Shown in pieces: positions 41,342-50,680 of a stretch of 64,000 nt of DNA; within the stretch, counting starts at the first letter, position 1; every line of letters begins with the position of its first letter. The stretch comes from Pedobacter miscanthi (GTDB lineage Bacteria; Bacteroidota; Bacteroidia; Sphingobacteriales; Sphingobacteriaceae), in assembly GCF_003315595.1 (NCBI RefSeq), contig NZ_QNQU01000008.1:124001-188000 (forward strand). Reading direction: 5' to 3'. The notes under the pieces were generated by a model that did not search any database, was not told where the DNA came from, and saw only the letters and a program-made list of their open reading frames with translations. The translations under genes were made by a program, and so were the position numbers.

Positions 41342-41503
41342 TTATAATTGTTTTAATGCCAAATAATCCCTCAATTCTAAAATCTGTTCTTTAATTAAAC
41401 TATCTTCGTTTTTTAAATATGGGTATTCTTCTTTTTCCTGTTTTACAGGGTAAGTAAGTGCCTGATATTCATCTATAGTGGGATATTGAAAATAGATTGA
41501 CAT
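41342..41503 (-). CDS. Small hypothetical protein (53 aa)
   Basis: ATG 41503 to TAA 41342: a soluble, charged peptide starting M-S-I-Y-F-Q-Y-P-T-I-D-E-Y-Q-A-L and ending in a helix D-S-L-I-K-E-Q-I-L-E-L-R-D-Y-L. Codon use looks like genuine coding. Its stop is 6 bases before the tRNA-like gene on the same strand, so both may share a transcript. No family recognised; could be chance. Confidence 0.4.
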   Translation of the reverse strand: MSIYFQYPTIDEYQALTYPVKQEKEEYPYLKNEDSLIKEQILELRDYLALKQL

Positions 41504-41831
41504 GATTTTAGCGTTTTAATTGTTCAACATTGTTTTTCTTTATGATTAATGTTGAGCAAATATAGAAATAAGTATATAATATCTATCGATTTAGTAGTAT
41601 TTATTTTTGATAAATTTGTAATTTATTCATTTTCAGTTGATTATTTTTTATCATTATCGTAATTTGATAGTATAAAATGCTGATTATTGTAGATATCGCT
41701 GTCAAAATAATGCTCCCTATAGTTTAAAATTTCCTACAGCCAAAAGAATTCATCAGGCCAGCTTTAAATTCAATTTCAGAAAAGCTAATTATTTTAAGGA
41801 TATTTGCATTTTAATCATTAAAACAGGAACT
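41504..41831. other. AT-rich upstream region of the DEAD-box-like gene
   Basis: Very AT-rich. TAAATTTG at 41611-41618 matches the -7 box and could start a long-leader transcript for the gene at 41832. No gene or repeat seen. Confidence 0.4.
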
Positions 41832-43130
41832 GTGTCTTTAGATAAATTAAAACTTAGCAAACCACTTGTGGCGGCCATGACAGATGCCGGATTTTTGACG
41901 CCAAAAGAAATCCAGGCCAAAACCATGTCGCGTATTTTAGGTGGTCAGGATGTTATAGCAGTGGGGCCGGAGGGGTCGGGAAAAACAACAACCTACGTTT
42001 TAGCTACTTTAATGAAACTGAAGTACGCTTTTGAAGAAGCACCAAGGGCCTTGATTTTAGTACCTGATGCCGAACATGTAGATCATGTTTTGGAGCAGTT
42101 TAAATTATTGAATCGCAACAGTACCTTCAGGATTTTAGGAATAGACAGCCGTGGCGCGGTTGATGCACAGATGAACGAAATTACTGATGGCTGCGATATT
42201 ATAGTGGCGGTTCCGGATAGGGCGCGTGCATTATACCTGAAGTTGGCATTAAATACCAATAAAATCCAGTTGTTTATTGTTGATAACGCCGAACTGATCG
42301 TAAAAAAAGGTTTGCAGCTTCCGGTTGTAGAATTGGCAAATAGTGCCTACAAATCGCAGCATGTGGTATTTACCGAAGTAATTCATGAGAAATTAAACCA
42401 CATGATTTCTCCTTTTATGAAAGATTCTGCAGCAATGGTTGAAGTAGACGAAATTGGCGAAAAGCAGGCTGAGGTTTATCCCCAGATGTTATATCAGGTG
42501 CCTAATTTCCGCACAAAACTAAACCTGCTTACCTTATTATTAAATGATACCGAGCTTTTTGATAAAGTAGTGGTTTTTGTAAATACGAGGCTAACGGCAC
42601 AAACAGTATATAAAAACTTCAATCATAATAAAGAAGGCGAGATTAGCATTTACCGCTCATTGTTTTTTGATGATAAGGGATATGATGATATTGAAGACTT
42701 TAAAGATAATCCGGATGCAAGGGTTTTAATCGTAGCAAATGAAAATCTTGGTGATTTAAATATTGATGGAATTCCGATTATTTTGCACTTGGAGCTGCCT
42801 GAGCAGAAAGAAACTCTAATCCAGCGTATCGTAAAACATGGAGAAGAAGAAGTGGTGGCCATTACTTTTTCTACTGATATCGAACTGATTGAAGTGAAAA
42901 AAATCGAACAGGCCATCGGGCAGAAACTGGAAGTAATGGAACTGCCGGAAGATTTAAAGGTGGTTGATGCTGCTGCTAAACCAAAGAAAAAGAAAGCGGG
43001 CGAAGATGATGAAGAAAGTGAGCGCGGGGCAGCTTTTCACGAAAAGAAAGCCAGTAATTTAAAAAATTACAATTACAGCGCAGGTACAAAAGCAAAGATG
43101 ACCTATAAAAAGAAAAAAGGATTGTCATAG
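41832..43130 (+). CDS. DEAD-box helicase homologue with degenerate catalytic motifs
   Basis: 432 aa with GTG start at 41832; no good ATG until far inside the Q motif. Q motif (F21-x-x-P24-x-x-x-Q28) and Walker A GPEGSGKTT (45-53) are intact. Motif Ia reads PDAEHV instead of PTRELA, motif II DNAE (151-154) instead of DEAD, motif III FTE instead of SAT, motif VI QRIVKHGEE instead of HRxGRxxR. Fold and both RecA lobes seem present, with a Lys-rich C-terminal tail for RNA binding. It may bind RNA or ATP without unwinding. Homologues annotated as helicases should be treated with care. Confidence 0.85.
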   Translation: MSLDKLKLSKPLVAAMTDAGFLTPKEIQAKTMSRILGGQDVIAVGPEGSGKTTTYVLATLMKLKYAFEEAPRALILVPDAEHVDHVLEQFKLLNRNSTFRILGIDSRGAVDAQMNEITDGCDIIVAVPDRARALYLKLALNTNKIQLFIVDNAELIVKKGLQLPVVELANSAYKSQHVVFTEVIHEKLNHMISPFMKDSAAMVEVDEIGEKQAEVYPQMLYQVPNFRTKLNLLTLLLNDTELFDKVVVFVNTRLTAQTVYKNFNHNKEGEISIYRSLFFDDKGYDDIEDFKDNPDARVLIVANENLGDLNIDGIPIILHLELPEQKETLIQRIVKHGEEEVVAITFSTDIELIEVKKIEQAIGQKLEVMELPEDLKVVDAAAKPKKKKAGEDDEESERGAAFHEKKASNLKNYNYSAGTKAKMTYKKKKGLS

Positions 43131-43163
43131 GAAATATATTATCCCGCGAATTGTCTTGCACAT

Positions 43164-43230
43164 CGTCACCCTGAACTTGTTTCAGGGTCTATATAGCGAG
43201 GAAGATCCTGAAACAAGTTCAGGAGGACGC
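43164..43230. repeat. Palindromic repeat, family B copy 2
   Basis: CGTCACCCTGAACTTGTTTC at the left is the inverse of GAAACAAGTTCAGGAGGACG at the right. Confidence 0.8.
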
Positions 43231-43252
43231 GTTTTTATAAATCATCATACAA

Positions 43253-43288
43253 AAAAAGCTCCCCAGAAATTAATCTGGGGAGCTTTTT
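43253..43288. terminator. Bidirectional terminator between DEAD-box-like and OmpA genes
   Basis: AAAAAGCTCCCCAGA and TCTGGGGAGCTTTTT, a perfect 15-bp stem with AATTAA loop, A-run and T-run at the two ends, between convergent genes. Confidence 0.92.
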
Positions 43289-43307
43289 CGTTAACCGTTA
43301 TTTACGA

Positions 43308-44648
43308 TTAGTATAAAGTAAACTCTACACGACGGTTTTGTTGACGACCAGCTGCAGTTTTGTTAGTTGCAATTGGTTGGTCAGGTCCGTAACCTGTAGC
43401 CTCAATACGTGATGCATTTGCACCCTGAGATACTAAGTAAGCTTTTACTGATTCAGCTCTGTCTTTAGATAAACGTAAGTTTAATTCTCTGCCACCAGTG
43501 TTATCTGTGTGACCAGCTAATTTCAAGCTAAAGTTTTTCTCAACTAATAAAGCTGCAACACGGTTTAAAGTAGCGTAAGATTTAGAACGGATAGTCGATT
43601 TACCTAAATCAAATTCTAAGTTAGAAATCGCATCTTTAACCACTTTACGGTCTTCTTCGGTAATAACTCTTGTTTCTTTAATCACCTCACGTTGAACTTT
43701 GATCGGGCAACCAGAACCATCAACAACTGTTCCTGAAGCAGTTCCAGGGCATTTGTCGAATTTGTTTGCTACACCATCATTATCATCATCGCCCAAATCT
43801 TTAGCATATTGCTCTCTATCGCGTTGTGCATTTTGCTCTGCTGTCGATAATGCTCTTCTTAATTCAGAACTTTCTTCAGCGCTTTGTTTACGCAAGTTAG
43901 CTAATGAGCTGTAGTTTTGTAACTGAGGTTTGTCTTTACTTCCTAAAGCAAATTCTAAACCAGCGTGTGCATAAGCAAATCTATCATTTGCACCAATGTT
44001 AACACCATCAAATTTAGCCGATTTAACAAAATTTACGTCGTAACCTAAATCGATGTTGATACCTTTGGCAACTCCTAATTTAACACCGGCACCAACTGGC
44101 ACAAACCAACCTTCTCTGTAATAACCTGCATCTACCGTGTTAGTTGGAGTTGTAGTAGCACCTGATGACATGTAACCAGCACCTGCTTTTAAGTAAGGAA
44201 TTAAAACTGCGTTTTCCTGGTTGATGTTAATGTTAGCAACGTTCCATACCGCAGATAAAGCTCCAGACCATTGCATGTTTGTTTTGTAACCTGTGTTTGG
44301 TGCATAAGTAGTATTTCCTGCTGCATCAACACCGGTAGCAAATCTTAATTCTTCAACCTTACCAGCTAAGAAATCAGCTTGGATACCCAATTGAGGTAAA
44401 ATTTGTTTTTTAATGTAACCACCGTAACCGATATGTTCAACCGGAGTTTGAAACTGATGGTTTGAATTGCCAAAAATTGTTCTTGGTGTTAATAAACCTC
44501 CGTGTACACCGATACTCCAGGTACGGAATTCGGTAGGAGAGAAACGGCCTGTTGTACTGGTAGTAGTTGGTGTTTCCTGTGCAAATAATTGTGATGATAA
44601 CCCTAATAATGCAACCAACATTGTTGATTTTGTAATTCTCGTATTCAT
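43308..44648 (-). CDS. OmpA-family outer-membrane protein
   Basis: 446 aa: signal peptide, beta-barrel (about 35-235), a charged helix (LRKQSAEESSELRRALSTAEQNAQRDREQ), one thrombospondin type-3 repeat DDDNDGVANKFDKCPGT with Cys pair, then the OmpA C-terminal peptidoglycan-binding domain (TLNRVAALL, LAGHTDNTGGRELNLRLSKDRAESV, NRRVEF). Abundant structural porin tethering outer membrane to the wall. Codon use is strongly biased (Gly GGT, Pro CCA, Thr ACT), as for highly expressed genes. Monocistronic with a strong terminator. Confidence 0.95.
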   Translation of the reverse strand: MNTRITKSTMLVALLGLSSQLFAQETPTTTSTTGRFSPTEFRTWSIGVHGGLLTPRTIFGNSNHQFQTPVEHIGYGGYIKKQILPQLGIQADFLAGKVEELRFATGVDAAGNTTYAPNTGYKTNMQWSGALSAVWNVANININQENAVLIPYLKAGAGYMSSGATTTPTNTVDAGYYREGWFVPVGAGVKLGVAKGINIDLGYDVNFVKSAKFDGVNIGANDRFAYAHAGLEFALGSKDKPQLQNYSSLANLRKQSAEESSELRRALSTAEQNAQRDREQYAKDLGDDDNDGVANKFDKCPGTASGTVVDGSGCPIKVQREVIKETRVITEEDRKVVKDAISNLEFDLGKSTIRSKSYATLNRVAALLVEKNFSLKLAGHTDNTGGRELNLRLSKDRAESVKAYLVSQGANASRIEATGYGPDQPIATNKTAAGRQQNRRVEFTLY

Positions 44649-44884
44649 GTTCTTCTATTTTATAAATATTAGTGTCTTAACAGTTTTTATGTCGTACTGT
44701 TTTGCACTGACTAAGAAAAAATCTTGCCAAAAGCAATATTTTTCATTCAAATAGCATGTTATCAGAGTTTTAGCGGGTTAAAATAATTTCACAAAAAAGT
44801 TACTTAAGAATTAAAATGGGGGTATTTTTTGTATAGTATTCAGTACAGATTTGGTTTTGAGTTAATGTTTGCGTAGCTTAAATT

Positions 44885-45547
44885 CTACTTGTCTGACGGA
44901 TTTTTCTTATTATTGAGTAGCATCTCTAAAGTTTTCTCAATCCGGGCAACACGGGTTTTCTCCTGTTTGGCAGATAATATCCAGAGTACATATTCCTTTC
45001 TGTGGCTGTAGGCGAGTTGATTGAAATAGTTTAAAGCAGCGGGATGATTTTCTAAAAGCAGTTTTAAATCATCAGGGAGATTGACTATTTTATTTACCGG
45101 ATCGATGTAACCGCCATATTCGTTGGTTTTAATATGGTCGTTTCTCATCCCGGAAGGTTTTACTTCAGAAATAAATTTTAATCTTAATCCTGTCCAGGTT
45201 TCATTAACTGCTGCGGATGCGCAGGGTGTTAAGCCAAAAGTATTAAGTTCTTCCCAACTTTTCATCAGATCGAGATCGGATTTAATCTTTGAAGTTTTCT
45301 TTGGATAAAATACCCAAAAAATCGTTTTTGCATCTAAATTTCTGATGTTGCTTTTAATTTGCTGATTAAGTTGTTCCTTGCTCAGCGTAAAAGTAACCAA
45401 TGCATTAAAATTGGTTTCTCCATCGTATTTTAAAATCACATCAGCCGGGATATCACCAAATATTAGAGCTGCATCCTTTGGCGCATCAATAACCTTTACA
45501 GTATGCCCAGGTTTTATCTGGAGTTTTTTTAGAAGTGGATTTTCCAT
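44885..45547 (-). CDS. YdeI/OmpD-associated family protein
   Basis: 220 aa. The C-terminal part L-P-D-D-L-K-L-L-L-E-N-H-P-A-A-L-N-Y-F-N then Y-S-H-R-K-E-Y-V-L-W-I-L-S-A-K and KTRVARIEKTLEMLLN is the OmdA/YdeI domain (PF13376), linked to bacteriocin or polymyxin protection in enterics. The N-terminal 130 residues form an extra domain. Cytoplasmic, no signal. The role here is unknown. Monocistronic. Confidence 0.82.
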   Translation of the reverse strand: MENPLLKKLQIKPGHTVKVIDAPKDAALIFGDIPADVILKYDGETNFNALVTFTLSKEQLNQQIKSNIRNLDAKTIFWVFYPKKTSKIKSDLDLMKSWEELNTFGLTPCASAAVNETWTGLRLKFISEVKPSGMRNDHIKTNEYGGYIDPVNKIVNLPDDLKLLLENHPAALNYFNQLAYSHRKEYVLWILSAKQEKTRVARIEKTLEMLLNNKKNPSDK

Positions 45548-45735
45548 TTTTATTTGTTTAAATAGTCCGGTTTCTGAGGTAAAAGATCAGCCCACGGATT
45601 CACAGCGACATGGATTAATAGGAATGATGTAAGAGGATTAATGGAATTAACCATTGATTTATTGTCGAGCCTTTTGTCATCCTAAGCGTATTCGAACGGT
45701 TTCCGTGCTTTTTGCTGTTGATAAACTGCCCGGAC

Positions 45736-46266
45736 CTACAACCTCAATTTAGCAAAGAAGTCCCAAAAAACAATCCCTGCAGAAATAACAATATTAAAAG
45801 AATGTTTGGTTCCAAATTGCGGAATTTCGATACACTCGTCAATTTTCGCCATTACTTCGTCACTTACACCATCAACTTCGTTTCCAAAGATGAGCGCATA
45901 TTTTTTATCAAAGTCTGGTTGAAAAGTATTCAGCATGGTACTGTTTTCTGCTTGTTCAATGGCAACAATTTCATAGCCCAGCTCTCTTAGGGCATCAACA
46001 GCCTGTAAAGTATCAGTATAATGGATCCAATCAACAGACTGTGTAGCACCTAAAGCTGTTTTCTCTATTTCGCGGTGTGGCGGTTGTGCAGTAATACCAC
46101 AAAGGATTACTTTTTCTAAAGCAAAGCCATCTGCGGTACGGAATATCGAACCCACATTGTGCATACTGCGCACATTATCCAAAACCACTACAACAGGTAA
46201 TTTTTCCTGTGCTTTAAATTCTTCAATATCCGGACGGTTTAACTCGTCTAATTTTAATTTTCTCAT
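45736..46266 (-). CDS. TrmH/SpoU-family RNA 2'-O-methyltransferase
   Basis: 176 aa. V-V-V-L-D-N-V-R-S-M-H-N-V-G-S-I-F-R-T-A-D is SPOUT motif 1 with the catalytic Arg, LIFGNEVDGV is motif 2 and IPQFGTKHSFNIVISAGIVFWDF motif 3, together making the knotted SAM site. Length fits TrmL/TrmH-like enzymes acting on tRNA. The exact target cannot be told. Transcribed with galK only if the repeat between them is read through. Confidence 0.92.
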   Translation of the reverse strand: MRKLKLDELNRPDIEEFKAQEKLPVVVVLDNVRSMHNVGSIFRTADGFALEKVILCGITAQPPHREIEKTALGATQSVDWIHYTDTLQAVDALRELGYEIVAIEQAENSTMLNTFQPDFDKKYALIFGNEVDGVSDEVMAKIDECIEIPQFGTKHSFNIVISAGIVFWDFFAKLRL

Positions 46267-46305
46267 TATTTTTAAAAGTGATTACACTGATAAGAAGATA
46301 CACCG

Positions 46306-46355
46306 ATGAGGCATAATGTCGAATCTGTGTTTATCTGTGCGTATCTGTGGTTAAA
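46306..46355. repeat. 'TCTGTG' repeat overlapping the galK end
   Basis: CTGTGTTTATCTGTGCGTAT-type sequence typical of a common intergenic repeat; its left half is intergenic and its right half encodes the final residues T-T-D-T-H-R of GalK with the stop codon. Confidence 0.5.
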
Positions 46356-47497
46356 TATGGACCGCTACCAATCTCGCTGATGTAAATTGCAGCTGGATAA
46401 CCAATTTTATCTATGTAATAATCTGTTAAGTGTTTAGCAAAGTCTTCTTCGTAACCTTTTTCCAATAAAGCAATTGCGCAACCACCAAATCCGGCACCGG
46501 TCATACGGGCACCGATTACATGTTCATAAGTTATACAAAAATCGACTACCGCATCGAGCTCTTTTCCGCTTACTTCGTATAAAGTTCTTAACGACTCGTG
46601 CGAGGCATACATCAAACGACCAAATTCTTCCAGGTTTCCGCTGTTTAAAGCTTTTGCAGCCAAATGTACACGGTCGTTTTCTTTAACCACGTGGGTTGCA
46701 CGGTTTAAAATCACCTCATTGGTAATTAAATGACTATGCAGTGCAAATTTTTCGGCATTTAGCTCGCAAAGGTAATGGAGGGTAATTTCTTCATTAAGTT
46801 GTTTCAATGCAGTTTGGCACTCGGCTACACGTTCGTTGTATTTAGAATCGGCCAGCTCGCGTGGTTTATTGGTATTAATAATAGCCAGAACGTAATTGCC
46901 CAGATCAACATCTACCATTTTATATTTTAAGGTTTCGCAATCCAATACAATGGCTTTATTTTTTTCTCCAAAAGCCACTGCAAACTGGTCCATAATGCCG
47001 GAGTTAAGACCAATGAAATCATTTTCAACACGTTTTGCAATTTTCACCAGCTCCAGTTTATCGTAACCCAGATTAAAATAATTATTCAGAGCATAAGCTG
47101 TGGCAATTTCGATTGATGCTGAAGAGGAGAGGCCGGATCCGATCGGGATATTCCCATAAAAAAGGAAATCGAGTCCGGGAATTTCCTTTCCATCTTTAAT
47201 AAATTCGTTAATTACTCCAATGGGGTAATTGGTCCAAAGGCCACCATCTTTTTGATTCACGCGGTTGCTTTCAACTGCTGTTTCAATTTCAAAATTTAAG
47301 CTTTTAAACCTGAGTTTATTTTCATTATTAGGGGCAATGGCCACCCAGGTTCCCAGGGTAATGGCGCAGGGCATCACTAAGCCGCCGTTATAATCGATAT
47401 GTTCGCCAATGAGGTTAACCCGGCCGGGGGTGAAATAAACAGCATCGGCATTTTTATGGTAACGGGCAGCAAATTTTTCCTCGAGGTTAATGTTCAT
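46331..47497 (-). CDS. galK: Galactokinase
   Basis: 388 aa GHMP kinase: PGRVNLIGEHIDYNGGLVMP (substrate motif), PIGSGLSSSASIE (ATP loop) and GARMTGAGFGGCAIAL (third motif). It phosphorylates galactose at C1 in the Leloir pathway. Divergent from the aldose 1-epimerase gene with 76 bases between start codons, so the two share a control region. The last six residues come from an intergenic repeat (46306-46355), suggesting that the original stop was lost or moved. Confidence 0.95.
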   Translation of the reverse strand: MNINLEEKFAARYHKNADAVYFTPGRVNLIGEHIDYNGGLVMPCAITLGTWVAIAPNNENKLRFKSLNFEIETAVESNRVNQKDGGLWTNYPIGVINEFIKDGKEIPGLDFLFYGNIPIGSGLSSSASIEIATAYALNNYFNLGYDKLELVKIAKRVENDFIGLNSGIMDQFAVAFGEKNKAIVLDCETLKYKMVDVDLGNYVLAIINTNKPRELADSKYNERVAECQTALKQLNEEITLHYLCELNAEKFALHSHLITNEVILNRATHVVKENDRVHLAAKALNSGNLEEFGRLMYASHESLRTLYEVSGKELDAVVDFCITYEHVIGARMTGAGFGGCAIALLEKGYEEDFAKHLTDYYIDKIGYPAAIYISEIGSGPYLTTDTHR

Positions 47498-47573
47498 TTG
47501 GCTAAAATATATTTATTAAAATCATTAATAATAGTATGTTTGTTTAGGAAACAAAAGCACTAAGTTACAATTT

Positions 47574-48623
47574 ATGAGCGTTCAGCAAATACCTACCGGA
47601 AAAATTATTGATGGCGAAGAAGTTATCGCAATCGAACTAACTAATAGTAAAGGTACTTATGTTAAAATATTCAATTATGGTGCAATCATCAATAAATTTA
47701 TTGTCGAAAATGCCAGAGGTGAAAAACAGGATATCGTACTTGGTTTCGATACTTTTGAAGAGTATCTTGATCCGGCTTATTTAACCCATTATCCTTATTT
47801 AGGTGCAGTGGTTGGCCGTTATGCCAATCGTATTAAAAATGGAAATTTCACTATTGATGGCGAAAACTATCAACTGGCACAAAATGCCGGAACGGATACT
47901 TTACATGGCGGTATAGAAGGTTTTGATAAAAAAGTTTGGGATATTGTTGAGGTTGGCGAAGGACCTCAATCATCGGTTACATTACAATACGAAAGCGTTG
48001 ATGGTGAAGAAAATTTCCCGGGCAACCTGATTATCGACCTTACTTTCGAACTGACTGAAAATGATGAGTTGATTTTAAGTTACGAGGCAGAAACCGATCA
48101 GGCTACGGCGATTAATTTAACGCATCATGGTTATTTTAACCTGGCACCGAACGGCGGCAACATTAAAGACCATAAACAGCAGATTTTTGCATCGAATTAC
48201 CTGGAACAGGACGATAATTATTCGGTAACAGGTAAATTAATTCCCGTTGAAGGAACAGCGCTTGATTTTACCAAATTAAAACCAATAGGGCAAGACTGGG
48301 ATCCGGAAGAAGGTTACGACCAAACCTTTGTGCTTGATAAGATTTATGGCGATTTATCGCTTGCAACGAAAACAATTGAGACAGAAAGCGGTTTAGTGTT
48401 AAGCGTATATACAACAGAACCTGTGGCACATTTATACACCTCTAAATATTTAGATGTAAAAAATGGTAAGGGTGGAAGGGATTATGGGAATTATGGTGCT
48501 TTTTGTGTAGAAACACAACATCATCCCAATGCCATTAATATTCCGGCGTTTCCAAGTACGGTTTTAAAACCAGAAGATCTGTATACACAAACAACCATTT
48601 ACAAAGTTTCATTAAATAAATAA
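47574..48623 (+). CDS. galM: Aldose 1-epimerase (galactose mutarotase)
   Basis: 349 aa. N-Y-G-A-I-I-N-K-F then G-A-V-V-G-R-Y-A-N-R-I (substrate Arg), LHGGIEGFDKKVWD (His), NLTHHGYFNLAPNGG (catalytic His) and CVETQHHPNAIN with the catalytic Glu. Converts beta- to alpha-galactose ahead of galactokinase, which is divergently encoded. No signal peptide, so cytoplasmic. The next gene starts 2 bases later. Confidence 0.94.
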   Translation: MSVQQIPTGKIIDGEEVIAIELTNSKGTYVKIFNYGAIINKFIVENARGEKQDIVLGFDTFEEYLDPAYLTHYPYLGAVVGRYANRIKNGNFTIDGENYQLAQNAGTDTLHGGIEGFDKKVWDIVEVGEGPQSSVTLQYESVDGEENFPGNLIIDLTFELTENDELILSYEAETDQATAINLTHHGYFNLAPNGGNIKDHKQQIFASNYLEQDDNYSVTGKLIPVEGTALDFTKLKPIGQDWDPEEGYDQTFVLDKIYGDLSLATKTIETESGLVLSVYTTEPVAHLYTSKYLDVKNGKGGRDYGNYGAFCVETQHHPNAINIPAFPSTVLKPEDLYTQTTIYKVSLNK

Positions 48624-48625
48624 TT

Positions 48626-49021
48626 ATGTTTACCATCGAAAACATCCAGGCCGCCGAATCGAAAATTAAAACTGGTGCAGATTTCCCTCAGTTTATAAAA
48701 GAAATTAAGGAATTGGGTGTTAAGCGAAATGATGTTTATGTGAGTAGCGGTTTATCGATCTATTTTGACGATGAAGACAATGCTTTACAGGTAAGTCCTG
48801 AAGGATATCCGGCTTTAAGTATCAATGATGAATCTGCTGCCGGGAAACTGGAACATGCTTTAAAAATACACCAGCAGGGCGAAACTAATTATTTTACCTT
48901 TTGCAAACAGGCAGCTGATGCCGGTGTAGAAAAATGGGTAACTGATTTGGAAGAAATGAGCTGCACCTATCTGGATGCGGAAGGAAATGAACTGGTAAAA
49001 GAAACTATACCAACTGCATAA
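48626..49021 (+). CDS. DUF1398 family protein
   Basis: 131 aa. The pattern F-P-Q-F-I-K-E-I-K-E-L-G-V, S-I-Y-F-D-D-E-D, F-T-F-C-K-Q-A-A-D-A-G-V-E-K-W-V-x-D-L and M-S-C-T-Y-L-D-A-E-G-N matches DUF1398 (E. coli YbcV/YdfO-like), a small cytoplasmic protein of unknown role. Follows galM by 2 bases and precedes a terminator, so it ends that operon. No link to galactose is known to me. Confidence 0.85.
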   Translation: MFTIENIQAAESKIKTGADFPQFIKEIKELGVKRNDVYVSSGLSIYFDDEDNALQVSPEGYPALSINDESAAGKLEHALKIHQQGETNYFTFCKQAADAGVEKWVTDLEEMSCTYLDAEGNELVKETIPTA

Positions 49022-49028
49022 AATATAT

Positions 49029-49053
49029 AGGCCCGAAATATCGGGCCTTTTTT
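49029..49053 (+). terminator. Intrinsic terminator after the galM operon
   Basis: AGGCCCGA-AATA-TCGGGCCT, 8 bp GC-rich stem and T-run. Confidence 0.88.
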
Positions 49054-49090
49054 ATATTGTATTGATGAGCCAGTTAGCACCTGGCATTGG

Positions 49091-49951
49091 TTAAATCCTT
49101 TCGAGTATCGTTTTGATTGCCTTTTCTACGATTTTATTGGGGTTGGTGCTGAATTCAAAATTAACGCGACTTGCCAGGATGGCATTTACAGAAAGTGCTT
49201 TATGTCCCAAAACTTTGGCCAAAGCATAAATTCCTGCAGTTTCCATCTCTAAGTTGGTAATGCGGTGCTGGTTGCTCCTAAAACTGTTGATCAAACTTAT
49301 AAAATCAGGAACAGCATTTTTCGCCCTAACTATTCGCCCTTGCGGTGCATAAAAACCAGGAGCGGTAATCGTAATGCCCTGGTGCATATCCTTGCCGATG
49401 GTGTTTAACAGGGTTTCATCTGCTGCGGTTAAATAAGGATTAATGTTTTTAAGGTGTCCAAAATGAGCTTTTACATCGGCCATTAAAAGTTGTTCATCTC
49501 CCGATAATTGTTGGAGGTAATAATTCATCAGGGCATCCATTCCCAGGCCATGTGTTGAGGCTAATATTGTTCCCATGGGAATATCCGGCTGCACCGCGCC
49601 AGATGTACCTATACGGATAATATTTAAGGAGCTAAGCTCTTTTTTTACTTCACGGGTTTCGAAATCAATGTTTACCAAAGCATCCAGCTCATTAACAACG
49701 ATATCGATATTGTCTGTACCAATGCCTGTTGAGAGTACGGTAACCCGTTTCTTACCTACAAAACCTGTATGCGTAATAAATTCACGCTTACCTTTTTTAA
49801 ATTCTATCTGATCGAAATATTTACTCACTTCGCCAACGCGGTCGGGATCGCCAACGGTAATTACGGTTTCGGCAACATCTTCCGGCAAAAGATTTAAGTG
49901 GTATATACTGCCATCAGGATTGATGATTAAGTCGCTTTCGGATATTTTCAT
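49091..49951 (-). CDS. Nucleoside phosphorylase (uridine phosphorylase-like)
   Basis: 286 aa. V-I-T-V-G-D-P-D-R-V-G (phosphate-binding), STGIGTDNIDIVVNELDAL, IRIGTSGAVQPDIPMGTI and NLEMETAGIYALAKVLGH are the PNP/UDP family motifs. Cleaves a nucleoside with phosphate to the free base and (deoxy)ribose 1-phosphate; uridine is the likeliest substrate. Monocistronic, starts ATG 49951. Confidence 0.9.
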   Translation of the reverse strand: MKISESDLIINPDGSIYHLNLLPEDVAETVITVGDPDRVGEVSKYFDQIEFKKGKREFITHTGFVGKKRVTVLSTGIGTDNIDIVVNELDALVNIDFETREVKKELSSLNIIRIGTSGAVQPDIPMGTILASTHGLGMDALMNYYLQQLSGDEQLLMADVKAHFGHLKNINPYLTAADETLLNTIGKDMHQGITITAPGFYAPQGRIVRAKNAVPDFISLINSFRSNQHRITNLEMETAGIYALAKVLGHKALSVNAILASRVNFEFSTNPNKIVEKAIKTILERI

Positions 49952-50065
49952 ATTTGGTTTTGTTGTTGCCGCAGATTTTGCTGATCGCCGCAGATTTTAT
50001 ATTTTTTATTCTTCCACACGGTATTTCACATGTGGTCGTTGATTTTAACACCCGTTAGTGTTTCG

Positions 50066-50680
50066 TTAAACGGTGTTCAGGTATTTTAATTTTATCCCTT
50101 CAATTTTATCAAATTTACTTAAAACCTGATTGAGTTGTGCTTTTCTGACTTCGAATTTTAAGATGCAACTGGTGTCGAACTGTTGCGCCAGGATCTGCAG
50201 GTTCTCCTCTTTGCTCAGTTTCATTACATCGTTCATCTGCAGGTAATCGAAATGTGCTTCATAAACATCATTAACAGTTTTACTTACAATTTTAGACGCT
50301 TTAATGACTTCAATACTAGCATTTTTGTAGGCATTAATTAAACCTGGGACACCAAGTAAGGTACCTCCGAAATAACGTACCACAACGATCAAAATATTGG
50401 TAATATCTTCCGATAGCAAACAGTTGAGGATTGGTCTGCCGGCGGTGCCAGAAGGTTCTCCATCATCATTTACCCTAAAAACAGAACGGTTTGGAGTTAA
50501 ACGGTAAGCGTAACAAAAATGGTTCGCTTTAGGGTGTTCTGTACGGAGTTTAGTGATAATTGGTTTTACTTCTTCTTCACTACGGATCGGAAAGGCATAA
50601 GCAAGAAACTTGCTGCCCTTATCACGAAATATGCCTTCTGAGGCACTTTCGATGGTTTTATATGAATCATCGAATAGCAT
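50066..50680 (-). CDS. YigZ/IMPACT family protein
   Basis: 204 aa from ATG 50680 (MLFDDSYKTIESASEG); an ATG at 50713 lies within the previous gene. SEGIFRDKGSKFLAYAFPI, NHFCYAYRL, DDGEPSGTAGRPIL and VVRYFGGTLLGVPGLINAY are the UPF0029/IMPACT signatures. Related to the yeast Gcn2 inhibitor; bacterial role unclear, perhaps translation control. Overlaps the transporter gene upstream by 14 bases. Confidence 0.92.
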   Translation of the reverse strand: MLFDDSYKTIESASEGIFRDKGSKFLAYAFPIRSEEEVKPIITKLRTEHPKANHFCYAYRLTPNRSVFRVNDDGEPSGTAGRPILNCLLSEDITNILIVVVRYFGGTLLGVPGLINAYKNASIEVIKASKIVSKTVNDVYEAHFDYLQMNDVMKLSKEENLQILAQQFDTSCILKFEVRKAQLNQVLSKFDKIEGIKLKYLNTV

